Position numbers and translations under genes: made by a program. Positions 33,542-41,719 of a stretch of 64,000 nucleotides of DNA are shown piece after piece. This stretch comes from an uncultured Phascolarctobacterium sp. (GTDB lineage: Bacteria; Bacillota; Negativicutes; Acidaminococcales; Acidaminococcaceae), in assembly GCA_949299135.1 (NCBI GenBank), contig CASFZG010000007.1:1-64000 (forward strand), read 5' to 3'. The stretch's first letter is position 1; each line of letters opens with the position of its first letter. A model generated the notes under the pieces. The model ran no database searches, had not been told where the DNA came from, and was given only the letters and a program-made list of their open reading frames with translations.

Positions 33542-36037
33542 ATGATAGATTATACTTTACTTGCCAAAGCGGCGATGCTGCATGATATCGGTAAACTGTG
33601 CTACCGCGCCGGTATGACGGACGATTCTGAAGCGTATGCACAGTTCGGTGCGCAGTGGCTGGCACGTTTGCTGCCGCAGGACGATGAGCGCGCGCAGCAG
33701 CTTTTGCGCTGCGTATCTTACCACCGCAGGCGCGATTTAAAAACAGCAGGCCTTGCGCCTGATGACTGGGCGTATATTATTTATCTGGCTGACGCCATTG
33801 CTTTTGGCGCGGAAAAAGCGGAACGCACTGCCGATGCGGAATTTGACGCCGGGCTGTGCCTGGAATCGGTGTTCAATTATTTTTCGGACAAGGAAACGCA
33901 CAAGCGCTATTTTTTGCCGAAGGAAATGAACATTGCCAAAGAAATTAATTACGCCGTGCGCGATGATATAAGGGCTGGCGCAGAGGATTACCGCCGCATT
34001 TTGCAGATTACCGAAGCGCGCTTGAAGCAGAAGCCGCTGCTGGAGATGTACCCTTACGAGCTTTTGCAGCTGTTGGAGGACACGCTGTACTACCTGCCGC
34101 TGACGGTGCGCAAGGATTTGCCGAGGGATATTTCCCTGTATGAGCATGCTAAGTACGCGGCGGCATTGGCGGTAAGCATTGCTCATTACTGCGAGGCAAA
34201 CGGCATTACGGATTACGCCGCAATGTGCAGCGACGAAGGCATTGCCAAATTGCAGGACGAGCCGCTGTTTTTGATAGTTTCGGCAGATATTGCCGGTATT
34301 TACGGCTTTTTGACGACGCCGGCTGCGCAGGCGCCGCTGGCTTCCATGCGCGGGCGCTCGCTGTATCTGGAATATTTTTCGCAGCTTTTGGCTGACGAAA
34401 TGATATATCATTTAAAACTGACGAAGGCAAATGTTATTTATACAGGCGGCGGGCGTATTTATTTAACAGCGCCCAACACGCCGCAGCTGAAAAAAGAACT
34501 GGACGGCCTTGCCGAATATGTTAACAGCTGGCTGCTGGAAAATTACGGCAATCAGCTTTATGTGGCGTTCGGCACGGCGGAATGCACGCCGCTGGAGCTG
34601 GCGGGCAGGCGTTTGGGCAGCGATATTCTGGCGCGCGTGGATTTAGAGGTGGAAAACCGCAAAAAGAACCGTTACCCTGTCAGTGTGCTGAAAGAACTGT
34701 TTGACCCGCAGAGCAGCCTTAACGCGGCGGAAACCGGCACGGAATGCAGTGTGTGCCACCATGAACTGAGCCGCGGCGACGAGAACCGCAACGACGGCTT
34801 ATGCAGTTTTTGCAGGTCGCTGCTGGAGCTGGGAAAGTCATCCTTCACGGAGGACAGGGTGCTGGCAATATGCACCAACCATGCCGGTGGCAGTGCGGCA
34901 GTGCCGGGCTGGCAGCGCCCATTATATTTAAAACTTGTTGCTGCCAAAGATTTGGAGAAGTTCAAGGCGCATAATAAAATTCTGCACATTTACAGTACCA
35001 AGGGCGGCGATGCGGGCGAGTACCCGATAATGCGCCTGCGCCGCTGCGATTATTTTGTGCGCGACGCCAAAAGCGGCAGGGTGCTGGACGCAGAAAAGCT
35101 GGCTGAAAGCAGCATGGGCGAAACCTACACCGGCGTTAAGCGCCTGGGTGTATTGATGGCGGACGTCGATGCCATCGGCATGGCGTTAAAAGTCGGTTTT
35201 TACCGTAACGATTTGCCAGACCCGCTGCATTATCTGACATCGGCAAGGCAGATTACGCTTTCTTCGCGCTTGTCGTTCTTCTTTAAAGTTATCTTAAACA
35301 AAATTTTCAAGGGCGAAGCGCAGACTGCTTCCGGCAAGGGGCGTCCGCCGTTCCGCCTGTTCAATAAGCCGAAGCAGGCGTGGCGCAACATCCACGTTAT
35401 TTACAGCGGCGGCGACAATATCTTTTTGCTGGGCGCATGGGATGACGTTGTGGAGGTTGCGGTGGATATTCACCGCGCGTTTACCGCTTATACCAGCGGC
35501 AAGCTGGCGTTTTCGGCAGGCATCGGCGTTTTTACGCCCGATTTTCCGATGAGCCAGATGTTCATTCAGGCGGCGCTGCTGAAAAAGACTGCTAAGAACG
35601 TGCCGGGCACGGGCAAAATTGCCTTGTTCGGTCAGGGGGCGGATTTTGTCAGCGGGCCGGGCGAAAGCCTTGCGCATGTGTATGACTGGGATGATTTTGA
35701 AACGCAGGTCTGCGCAGGCAAGCTGCACTTTTTAACAGATAAATTAAGCTTTGGGCTGAACACGGTGCCGGGCAAAATAAAAACGGACAGGAACACGCTT
35801 TACAAGCTGCACGGCGTGCTGGCATCCGCCGGAGGCAAATTTAATTTAGCGGAATTTGCTTATGCCGTGGCGCTTTTAGAGCCGAGGCAGGATAGCGCGG
35901 AGTCGGCGGAAGTTTACAACGAGCTGCGCAGGGCGTTATACGGCTGGGCGCTGGATAAGGAAGGGCGCAGACAGCTTTTAACGGCGCTGGAGCTTTTGAT
36001 TTACAGCCTGCCCAACGCACCCAAGGAGGATTTTTGA
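33542..36037 (+). CDS. cas10: Type III-A CRISPR effector Cas10/Csm1, GGDN palm variant
   Basis: This 831-residue protein is the large subunit of the Csm complex. The N-terminal HD nuclease motif is intact (AAMLHDIGKLCYRAG, residues 11-25; SYHRR further on) and would cut single-stranded DNA at transcribed targets. A zinc-finger-like CSVCHHE...CSFC pair lies near residues 402-425. The second palm domain has LGVLMADVDAIG and then YSGGDNIFLLG: the usual GGDD is GGDN (residues 623-626), so the second metal-binding Asp used to make cyclic oligoadenylate is replaced by Asn. It is the first of six tightly coupled genes with no csm6-like ring-nuclease or CARF gene nearby. Base composition matches the chromosome, so it is not an obvious recent arrival. 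Confidence 0.92.
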   Translation: MIDYTLLAKAAMLHDIGKLCYRAGMTDDSEAYAQFGAQWLARLLPQDDERAQQLLRCVSYHRRRDLKTAGLAPDDWAYIIYLADAIAFGAEKAERTADAEFDAGLCLESVFNYFSDKETHKRYFLPKEMNIAKEINYAVRDDIRAGAEDYRRILQITEARLKQKPLLEMYPYELLQLLEDTLYYLPLTVRKDLPRDISLYEHAKYAAALAVSIAHYCEANGITDYAAMCSDEGIAKLQDEPLFLIVSADIAGIYGFLTTPAAQAPLASMRGRSLYLEYFSQLLADEMIYHLKLTKANVIYTGGGRIYLTAPNTPQLKKELDGLAEYVNSWLLENYGNQLYVAFGTAECTPLELAGRRLGSDILARVDLEVENRKKNRYPVSVLKELFDPQSSLNAAETGTECSVCHHELSRGDENRNDGLCSFCRSLLELGKSSFTEDRVLAICTNHAGGSAAVPGWQRPLYLKLVAAKDLEKFKAHNKILHIYSTKGGDAGEYPIMRLRRCDYFVRDAKSGRVLDAEKLAESSMGETYTGVKRLGVLMADVDAIGMALKVGFYRNDLPDPLHYLTSARQITLSSRLSFFFKVILNKIFKGEAQTASGKGRPPFRLFNKPKQAWRNIHVIYSGGDNIFLLGAWDDVVEVAVDIHRAFTAYTSGKLAFSAGIGVFTPDFPMSQMFIQAALLKKTAKNVPGTGKIALFGQGADFVSGPGESLAHVYDWDDFETQVCAGKLHFLTDKLSFGLNTVPGKIKTDRNTLYKLHGVLASAGGKFNLAEFAYAVALLEPRQDSAESAEVYNELRRALYGWALDKEGRRQLLTALELLIYSLPNAPKEDF

Positions 36038-36429
36038 TGGATATTATAACCAGAGCCGAAAATGCCATTAAAGGCATTATGGTAAAAGATAAATTTAATA
36101 ACAACGTGCTGCTTTTAAGGACGGGGCATATCCGCAAATTTTTAACTTCGGTCAATCTGGTGCGCGACCGCGTTGAGGTTTATAAAATGCAGAGCGCCGA
36201 GCCGGACAAGCTGCCGCCGGAGCTGGTGGCAGAAGTAAAATTTTTAAAGGTTAAGCTCTTGTATCTGGCGGGGCGCGACAAAAACATCGTCGGCGCTTTC
36301 GCGGATAAAACAGGGCTGCCGGAGATGATTGACAACATCGGCGACAGCACGGAGCGTTTTACGGAGTTTGCCAAATACGTGCAGGCTTTGGGCGCGTTTC
36401 ATAAATTTTACGGAGGCAAGGATAAATAA
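36037..36429 (+). CDS. csm2: Type III-A small subunit Csm2 (Cas11)
   Basis: This 130-residue helical protein has the Csm2 pattern: a helix containing LLLRTGHIRKFLTSVNLVRDRV, then VAEVKFLKVKLLYLAGRD and a C-terminal FTEFAKYVQALGAFHKFYGG. It forms the inner filament of the Csm complex along the target RNA. The start ATG overlaps the cas10 stop and follows AAGGAGGA; the stop overlaps csm3. Confidence 0.9.
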   Translation: MDIITRAENAIKGIMVKDKFNNNVLLLRTGHIRKFLTSVNLVRDRVEVYKMQSAEPDKLPPELVAEVKFLKVKLLYLAGRDKNIVGAFADKTGLPEMIDNIGDSTERFTEFAKYVQALGAFHKFYGGKDK

Positions 36430-37127
36430 TGAAGCAGGGTGTTTTAAAAGGTAAATTTTTAATAGAGGCCGTTATTACTCTGGTGACGGGGCTGCATATC
36501 GGCACATCCAGCGATTTTACCCCTATCGGCGCGGTGGAAAGCCCCTTTGTGCGCGACCATTTTACCAAGGTGCCCATCATTCCGGGCAGCTCGCTGAAGG
36601 GCAAGCTGCGTACTTTGCTTGCCAAAATGCGTTCGCCGGGCTATGTGCTTAACAAAATTGAAGATGATGACGACGTTATCTGCCGCCTGTTCGGTTCAAC
36701 GGGCAAAAGCGGCGTTGTGGGCGCGCGCCTGCAATTTTACGACGTGTTTGTAACGCCGGAAAGCATCGAAAAAATCAGCCGCCTCGACACCGATACCTAC
36801 ATGGGCGAAGTAAAGTTTGAAAACTCCATTACGCGCCTGACGGCGACGGCTATCCCGCGCCAGATTGAAAGGGTGCCTGCGGGTACGGATTTTGCCTTTA
36901 AGCTGGTGTACAACATCGAAAACGAAGAAGAAATTGAAGAAGATTTTGCTACCCTTGCGGCGGCGCTGATGATGCTGCAGATGGATTATCTGGGCGGTCA
37001 CGGTTCGCGCGGCTACGGCAGGGTGGCGTTCAGTGATTTTTCGGTGCGTTACGCCGGTTTAAACAAAGGTTTGGAAAGCTTTACGGAAAAATTAAAAGCC
37101 ACGCTTGAAGGAAGCTGCTTAAAATGA
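36429..37127 (+). CDS. csm3: Type III-A backbone RNase Csm3 with Asp-to-Glu at the catalytic site
   Basis: This 232-residue RAMP forms the crRNA-binding backbone and normally cuts target RNA every 6 nt. Family stretches VTGLHIGTSSDFTPIG, PIIPGSSLKGKLRTLLAK and YLGGHGSRGYGRVAF are present. The catalytic Asp (Asp33 in S. thermophilus Csm3, within GA-ID-SP) is Glu37 here, GAVESPFVRD, codon GAA at 36537-36539. Target RNA cutting may therefore be weak or lost. The alignment is by eye from memory of the family. Confidence 0.92.
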   Translation: MKQGVLKGKFLIEAVITLVTGLHIGTSSDFTPIGAVESPFVRDHFTKVPIIPGSSLKGKLRTLLAKMRSPGYVLNKIEDDDDVICRLFGSTGKSGVVGARLQFYDVFVTPESIEKISRLDTDTYMGEVKFENSITRLTATAIPRQIERVPAGTDFAFKLVYNIENEEEIEEDFATLAAALMMLQMDYLGGHGSRGYGRVAFSDFSVRYAGLNKGLESFTEKLKATLEGSCLK

Positions 37128-38122
37128 AATACTACGTTTTGCAGTTTAAGTTTTTAACGCCGGTGCATTTCGGCACGGCGCAAAATAAAAAAAGCGGCAA
37201 CCTGCAATCGTTTAACTGCTGTGCGGATACCTTTTTCAGCGCGCTGGCGACGGAAGCGGCGGCGCTTGATACCGCGCTGTGCGGAAAATTTATCGCCGCG
37301 GTACGGGAGGGCAGCCTGCTTTTCAGCGATTTGCTGCCTTATTACAGCGGCAGCGAAGAAGAATTTTACGTGCCGGTGCCTTATTACCGCAGCGAAAAAA
37401 TCAATACGCTTGATTACGGCCTGTCGTTTACGGATTTGTGTTTGCAGTACGAAGCAAGGCGCGATCACGAAAACCTTGCTTATATCCGCGCGGGCGGCGT
37501 AAAGGCCTATTTGCAGCCTTTTGGCGAAGACGAAGCGCCGGAGCAGGAAAAACACAGCTTTGGCTGGAGCGGTGTGCAGCGGCGTATGGATTTCAGGGAC
37601 GGCGGCACGGCGTACTATGTAAGTAATTACAGCTTTGCGGAGGGTGCAGGGCTGTACTGCATTGTCGGTTTGAATGATGACAGTCTGCTGGACGAGCTGG
37701 TAAAAACAGTTGAGCTTTTGGGGCTCGGCGGCATCGGTGGCAGGCGCAGCAGCGGTTTTGGAAAGTTTGTGCTGCGCAAAGCGCCGTTTGCTTTAAACGC
37801 CGGTTGCAGCGGCGATGCAGGAGTGCTGCATGAGCTGCTTAACAATAACGCCAGCAGCTTGCAGATGACGCTTTCCATCCTGTGCCCGGTTGCGCAGCAG
37901 CTTGACGCCGTTAAGCAGGGCGCGTTCAGCCTTATGCGGCGCAGCGGTTTTGTTTATAACAGCGAAACCGGCGGCTACGAAAAACGCAGCAGCGTGTATA
38001 TGATAAAAGCCGGAGCCTGCTTTGCCCAGAGGATTGACGGGCAGGTGCTGGAATTTGCGGCGGGCGCGGGGCACCCGGTTTACCGCTACGGCAAGGCTTT
38101 GTATATGGGGTTGCCTGTATGA
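37124..38122 (+). CDS. csm4: Type III-A RAMP protein Csm4 (Cas5 group)
   Basis: This 332-residue protein caps the crRNA 5' handle end of the Csm complex and contacts Cas10. It has a ferredoxin-like N-terminus (YYVLQFKFLTPVHFGTA) and the glycine-rich loop LGGIGGRRSSGFGKF near residue 205. It overlaps csm3 and csm5 by 4 bp each, so translation is coupled. Confidence 0.9.
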   Translation: MKYYVLQFKFLTPVHFGTAQNKKSGNLQSFNCCADTFFSALATEAAALDTALCGKFIAAVREGSLLFSDLLPYYSGSEEEFYVPVPYYRSEKINTLDYGLSFTDLCLQYEARRDHENLAYIRAGGVKAYLQPFGEDEAPEQEKHSFGWSGVQRRMDFRDGGTAYYVSNYSFAEGAGLYCIVGLNDDSLLDELVKTVELLGLGGIGGRRSSGFGKFVLRKAPFALNAGCSGDAGVLHELLNNNASSLQMTLSILCPVAQQLDAVKQGAFSLMRRSGFVYNSETGGYEKRSSVYMIKAGACFAQRIDGQVLEFAAGAGHPVYRYGKALYMGLPV

Positions 38123-39309
38123 GTATCAGTAATTTTGAATATAAAAAATTGGTTATAACCTGCCTCAGCCCGGTGCATATCACCGACGAGGTGGGCACGG
38201 TGTACAGCTATCAGTACCTGTACGACGCAAGGACGCAGCGCGTATATTTTTTGAACGAACGCCTGTGGGTTAAGTTTTTGTTTGAAAACAACCTGCTGCC
38301 GGAGTTTGAAGAACTGATTAAAACCAAAATGCGCGCCGGTACTTTGTGCGAATGGCTGCTTGCCAAAGGGTACGATATTGACGCTTTGGGCGGAGCAGTA
38401 ACGGAATACGCCGATGTAGCAGTGCTGCCGGAGGTTATCGCTGCCAACAAAATGCGCCTGACGGAAATTGTGCGCACGGTCCATTCCGTTGACGGCCAGC
38501 CGTACATACCGGGCAGCAGCATTAAAGGCGCACTGCGCACGGGGCTTTTGTTCAGCCTGCTTTTGCAGGAGGACAGGCTGCGCGCACAGGCGTGGGACGA
38601 AGTGACGCGCCTTTTAAGCGATAAGCGTGTGCGCGATAAAAACGCAGCTTTGTCGCGGCTGGCGCAGAAGCTGGAGGTTACGCTGCTGCACCGACTGGAA
38701 ATACCTAAGGGTGAACAGAGCAGCGAGCTTTTGCCGCAGGCAGGCATGAACTGCAGCATTATGAAGGGACTATCCGTCAGCGACGCTTACGGAAGCGGCG
38801 ATATTGTGCCGGTAGTGGTACAGAAGCGTGAAGCCGTGTACATCAACAAAACCGGTCAGGTCAAAAACAAAAACCTTAACCTGTTCCGCGAATGCCTGCC
38901 GCAGGGCGCAAAACAGCATTTCAGCATTACGCTGGATAAAGCCGTGTTCAGCGGCACCGGTATTCAGTCGGTAACGGAGCTGCTGAAACGCCAGCAGGAT
39001 TTTACGGAATTTGTATTGAGCATGAATAAAAACATTTTTGGCGCGGCACTGAAACACGAATTTGCCGGTGCTGACAAAGCCAACCTGCTGTTAGGCAGCG
39101 GCAGCGGCTTTTTAAGCAAAACGCTGCTGGCGGCGTTAGCACCGGATGCCAAAGCATACCGTGCAGCGGCGGCGCTTATTTTGCATAACAATTTTTACAA
39201 GCATGCGCATTTGCAGCTTGACAGGTTTACCGCGCCGCGTGCCTTGCAGACGGTGCGTACGCAGAAGGGCGCAGGTCTGATGGGCGTTTGCACCGTAATG
39301 GAGGAATAA
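38119..39309 (+). CDS. csm5: Type III-A RAMP protein Csm5
   Basis: This 396-residue RAMP sits at the 3' end of the crRNA and helps its maturation by recruiting trimming nucleases. The N-terminal CLSPVHITDEVGTVYSYQY and the glycine-rich YIPGSSIKGALRTG are the visible family marks. It is followed by cas6 after 3 bp. Confidence 0.9.
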   Translation: MSISNFEYKKLVITCLSPVHITDEVGTVYSYQYLYDARTQRVYFLNERLWVKFLFENNLLPEFEELIKTKMRAGTLCEWLLAKGYDIDALGGAVTEYADVAVLPEVIAANKMRLTEIVRTVHSVDGQPYIPGSSIKGALRTGLLFSLLLQEDRLRAQAWDEVTRLLSDKRVRDKNAALSRLAQKLEVTLLHRLEIPKGEQSSELLPQAGMNCSIMKGLSVSDAYGSGDIVPVVVQKREAVYINKTGQVKNKNLNLFRECLPQGAKQHFSITLDKAVFSGTGIQSVTELLKRQQDFTEFVLSMNKNIFGAALKHEFAGADKANLLLGSGSGFLSKTLLAALAPDAKAYRAAAALILHNNFYKHAHLQLDRFTAPRALQTVRTQKGAGLMGVCTVMEE

Positions 39310-39312
39310 GCC

Positions 39313-40065
39313 ATGCCGCAGATTATGGAAATTGCTTTAACGCTGCCGGAAGGTCAGCGCCTGCACCCAAGCATGGGCAGCGTGCTGCATGGCGCGTTGA
39401 TGGAATATGCGCACGAAGATTTTGCCGCTGCCATGCACAGGGCGGGCGTGCGCCCTTTCAGCCAGTTTGTGTATTACGATAAGCAGGCGGAGCGTGCGGT
39501 GTGGCGTTTGGCTGTGCTTAACGGGGAAGCGGCGGCAGAACTTAACCATGCGCTTGCTGCCATGCCGCAAAATTTATGTTTAAAGCAAAAGGGATATGTG
39601 GTACAATTAAGTAAACCGCAGCCTGTCAAAGAAGATGATTATGCCGCCATGGCGCAGCAGTTTTTTACGGAGCAGCCTCCGCGCAAGGCGGAAGTTACTT
39701 TTGTAACGCCTGCGTCCTTTAAAGCTTACGGCGCTTACAAAATCTATCCCGATAATGCCTACATCTTCCGCAGCCTGTTAAAACGCTGGAACGCATACAG
39801 CGGCGGGCTGGTGCTGGAGGAAGAAAATCTGGAGCAGCATCTGGCGGATGCCGTAAAGGTTATCGGCTACAACCTTTCCTTACAGCAGTATTCCGTCGGC
39901 GGCGCGCCGATAGATGCTTTTAAGGGGTGCTACACGCTTTTGCTGCGCGGCACGGAAGCGCAGAACCGGATTGCCGCATTGATGCTTGCTTACGCAGAAT
40001 ATGCCGGTATCGGCATAAAAACGGCGCTGGGCATGGGCGGCGTGTTTATAAACTTTTTACCTTGA
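39313..40065 (+). CDS. cas6: CRISPR repeat endoribonuclease Cas6
   Basis: This 250-residue Cas6 would cut precursor crRNA within the repeat for the Csm complex. The C-terminal glycine-rich loop AGIGIKTALGMGGVFINF is the family hallmark, and the N-terminal half has the RAMP pattern (MEIALTLPEGQRLHPSMGS). A His in the N-terminal part (HPSMGSVLHGALMEYAHED) may be catalytic. The type I-C system uses Cas5c for processing, so this enzyme points to a distinct set of type III repeats, of which only one degenerate copy is seen, at 40109. Confidence 0.88.
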   Translation: MPQIMEIALTLPEGQRLHPSMGSVLHGALMEYAHEDFAAAMHRAGVRPFSQFVYYDKQAERAVWRLAVLNGEAAAELNHALAAMPQNLCLKQKGYVVQLSKPQPVKEDDYAAMAQQFFTEQPPRKAEVTFVTPASFKAYGAYKIYPDNAYIFRSLLKRWNAYSGGLVLEEENLEQHLADAVKVIGYNLSLQQYSVGGAPIDAFKGCYTLLLRGTEAQNRIAALMLAYAEYAGIGIKTALGMGGVFINFLP

Positions 40066-40108
40066 TTGCAGGGACGGAAGCCGTTTTAATTAACGAACCC
40101 AATCATCA

Positions 40109-40144
40109 TTTCTTAAGCAAAAATCCCCTTCAGGGGACGGAAAA
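40109..40144 (+). CRISPR. Single degenerate type III-A-like CRISPR repeat downstream of cas6
   Basis: The stretch holds a small hairpin TCCCC-ttca-GGGGA and ends in AGGGGACGGAAAA. The 12-nt core AGGGGACGGAAA is the same as the 3' part of the well-known S. thermophilus type III-A repeat, whose last eight bases (ACGGAAAC) form the crRNA 5' handle. No second full repeat follows, so this is a remnant or a lone repeat, not an array. A partial echo (GGGACGGAA) sits at 40071, 63 bp upstream. Confidence 0.5.
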
Positions 40145-40231
40145 ATTTTTTGTAAAATGCACAAAACTATTGCATTTTTATTAAATGAGTGTTAGGATTA
40201 GGCTTAACAGTTATTTGAGGGGGCAATGTGC

Positions 40232-40717
40232 ATGATTACTTACCGTCAGGCAACTTTTGACGATGTTGAAAATATTCATAAATTGCTGAATGATTATGCG
40301 CACGAAGGCTTGATGCTGCCGCGCGCGCGCAACGCTATTTACGAAAACCTGCGCGATTATATCGTGGCGATTGAAAACAACCGCCTTGTCGGCTGCGGGG
40401 CGCTGCATTTTGTGTGGGACCGCCTTGCAGAAATACGCTCGCTGGCGATTGACCCGGAGCGCAAGGGCACGGGCATTGGCCGCAACATTGTGCACCTTTT
40501 GGAAAAAGAGGGCATGGAACGCGGCGTAAAAATGTTTTTCACCCTTACTTACCAGCCGGGCTTTTTTGCCAAGTGCGATTACATTGAAACCGCCAAGGAA
40601 AAGCTGCCGCAGAAGGTGTGGAAGGAATGTGTATACTGCCCGCAGTACCCGTACTGCAACGAGATTGCCTTTGTAAAAACCACGGTGGATTACGAACCGG
40701 GCGACATTATGTTTTAA
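40232..40717 (+). CDS. GNAT N-acetyltransferase, ArgA-like
   Basis: This 161-residue acetyltransferase has the acetyl-CoA loop in LAIDPERKGTGIGRNIVHLLEKEG and the C-terminal FTLTYQPGFFAKCDYIE typical of short N-acetylglutamate synthase-like proteins. Cys residues near the end (CVYCPQYPYC) are usual in this subgroup. The ATG at 40232 lies 8 bp after GAGGGGG; the ATG at 40226 is too close. It may start arginine synthesis, but no arg genes are nearby. It is flanked by the III-A locus and the rbs operon, with its own terminator. Confidence 0.75.
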   Translation: MITYRQATFDDVENIHKLLNDYAHEGLMLPRARNAIYENLRDYIVAIENNRLVGCGALHFVWDRLAEIRSLAIDPERKGTGIGRNIVHLLEKEGMERGVKMFFTLTYQPGFFAKCDYIETAKEKLPQKVWKECVYCPQYPYCNEIAFVKTTVDYEPGDIMF

Positions 40718-40730
40718 CCGCAAAATAAAA

Positions 40731-40759
40731 ATCCCGCTCTTTTGGAGCGGGATTTTTTT
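40731..40759. terminator. Bidirectional terminator between GNAT gene and rbsB
   Basis: ATCCCGCTC (40731-40739) pairs with GAGCGGGAT (40745-40753). T runs on both strands allow use by the convergent rbs operon. Confidence 0.9.
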
Positions 40760-40786
40760 ATACGCAATTTGTCAAAGGAAGGTTAA

Positions 40787-41704
40787 TTATTTTTTCTCTA
40801 CGAGTTTAAGAGGAACAGCGATTTTAGCTTCGATTTTTTCGCCTTTAGCCAGTTTAACAGCGGCTTCTACACCCTGCTGGCCCATCAGTTCGGGCTGCTG
40901 GGCAATGGTAGCTGCCATGGTGCCGTTTTCAACTGCTTTAATGCCGTCGTCGGTGCCATCAAAGCCAACGATGAAGATTTGTTTGCCTGCGCTTTTGGAT
41001 GCTTCGATAGCGCCGAGAGCCATTTCATCGTTCTGGGCAAAAATTGCCTGAATGTCCGGGTTAGCCTGCAGCATATTTTCAGCAACGGTCAGGCCTTTGG
41101 TGCGGTCGAAATCAGCGGATTGTTTTGCAACAACGTTTAATTTCTGGTCGGCAACTTTGTGGAAGCCTTCGCCGCGTTCACGGGTTGCGGAAGCGCCGGG
41201 GATGCCTTCGAGTTCGGCAACTTTAACGCCTTCGCCCAGTTTGTTGATGATGTATTCGGCAGCCATTTCACCGCCTTTTACGTTATCGGAAGCAACGAGG
41301 GAAGCAAGGGTGCCTTTGTCGGCGGTGCGGTCAAGGGCAATTACAGGGATATTTGCTTTATTGGCAGCTTCAACGGAAGTGGAAATGGCAGCGGAGTCAA
41401 CCGGGTTTACCAGAAGAACGGTAACACCCTGCTGCAGCAGGTCGGCAACGTCGTTAGCCTGTTTTGCCGGGTCGTTCTGTGCATCAACGATTTTTACGTT
41501 AACGCCAAGCTCTTTGGCTTTGGCTTCAACGCCGTCTTTAACGGATACGAAGAACGGGTTGTTTAAAGTGGAGATGGAGAAACCGATGGTGGTTGCACCG
41601 TCTTTTTTAGCAGCCGGAGCTGCTTCTTCTCCGGAGCTGCAGCCGGCAATCAGCATTACCGACATCATCAGGACTGCCATAACGGCTAATAAAGTTTTTT
41701 TCAT
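40787..41704 (-). CDS. rbsB: Ribose ABC transporter substrate-binding lipoprotein
   Basis: This 305-residue periplasmic-type sugar-binding protein has a lipoprotein signal peptide (MKKTLLAVMAVLMM..., lipobox LIAGC, Cys22). The two-lobed fold is clear from TIGFSISTLNNPFFVSVKDGVEAKAKELG, PVIALDRTADKG, AIFAQNDEMALGAIEA and VGFDGTDDG. It delivers ribose to RbsAC. It is the last gene of the leftward operon rbsK-rbsD-rbsA-rbsC-rbsB. Confidence 0.92.
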   Translation of the reverse strand: MKKTLLAVMAVLMMSVMLIAGCSSGEEAAPAAKKDGATTIGFSISTLNNPFFVSVKDGVEAKAKELGVNVKIVDAQNDPAKQANDVADLLQQGVTVLLVNPVDSAAISTSVEAANKANIPVIALDRTADKGTLASLVASDNVKGGEMAAEYIINKLGEGVKVAELEGIPGASATRERGEGFHKVADQKLNVVAKQSADFDRTKGLTVAENMLQANPDIQAIFAQNDEMALGAIEASKSAGKQIFIVGFDGTDDGIKAVENGTMAATIAQQPELMGQQGVEAAVKLAKGEKIEAKIAVPLKLVEKK

Positions 41705-41719
41705 TTAAAACATAACCTC

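Noticed and set aside
40071-40144. A two-repeat mini array after cas6
   Set aside because: The 63-bp spacing would leave only about 27 nt of spacer, and the first copy matches just the last nine bases, so I list only one degenerate repeat.
40232-40717. GNAT gene as a toxin guarded by the lone type III repeat (CreTA-like)
   Set aside because: The protein resembles metabolic ArgA-type acetyltransferases and has its own terminator; nothing in its sequence suggests a toxin.
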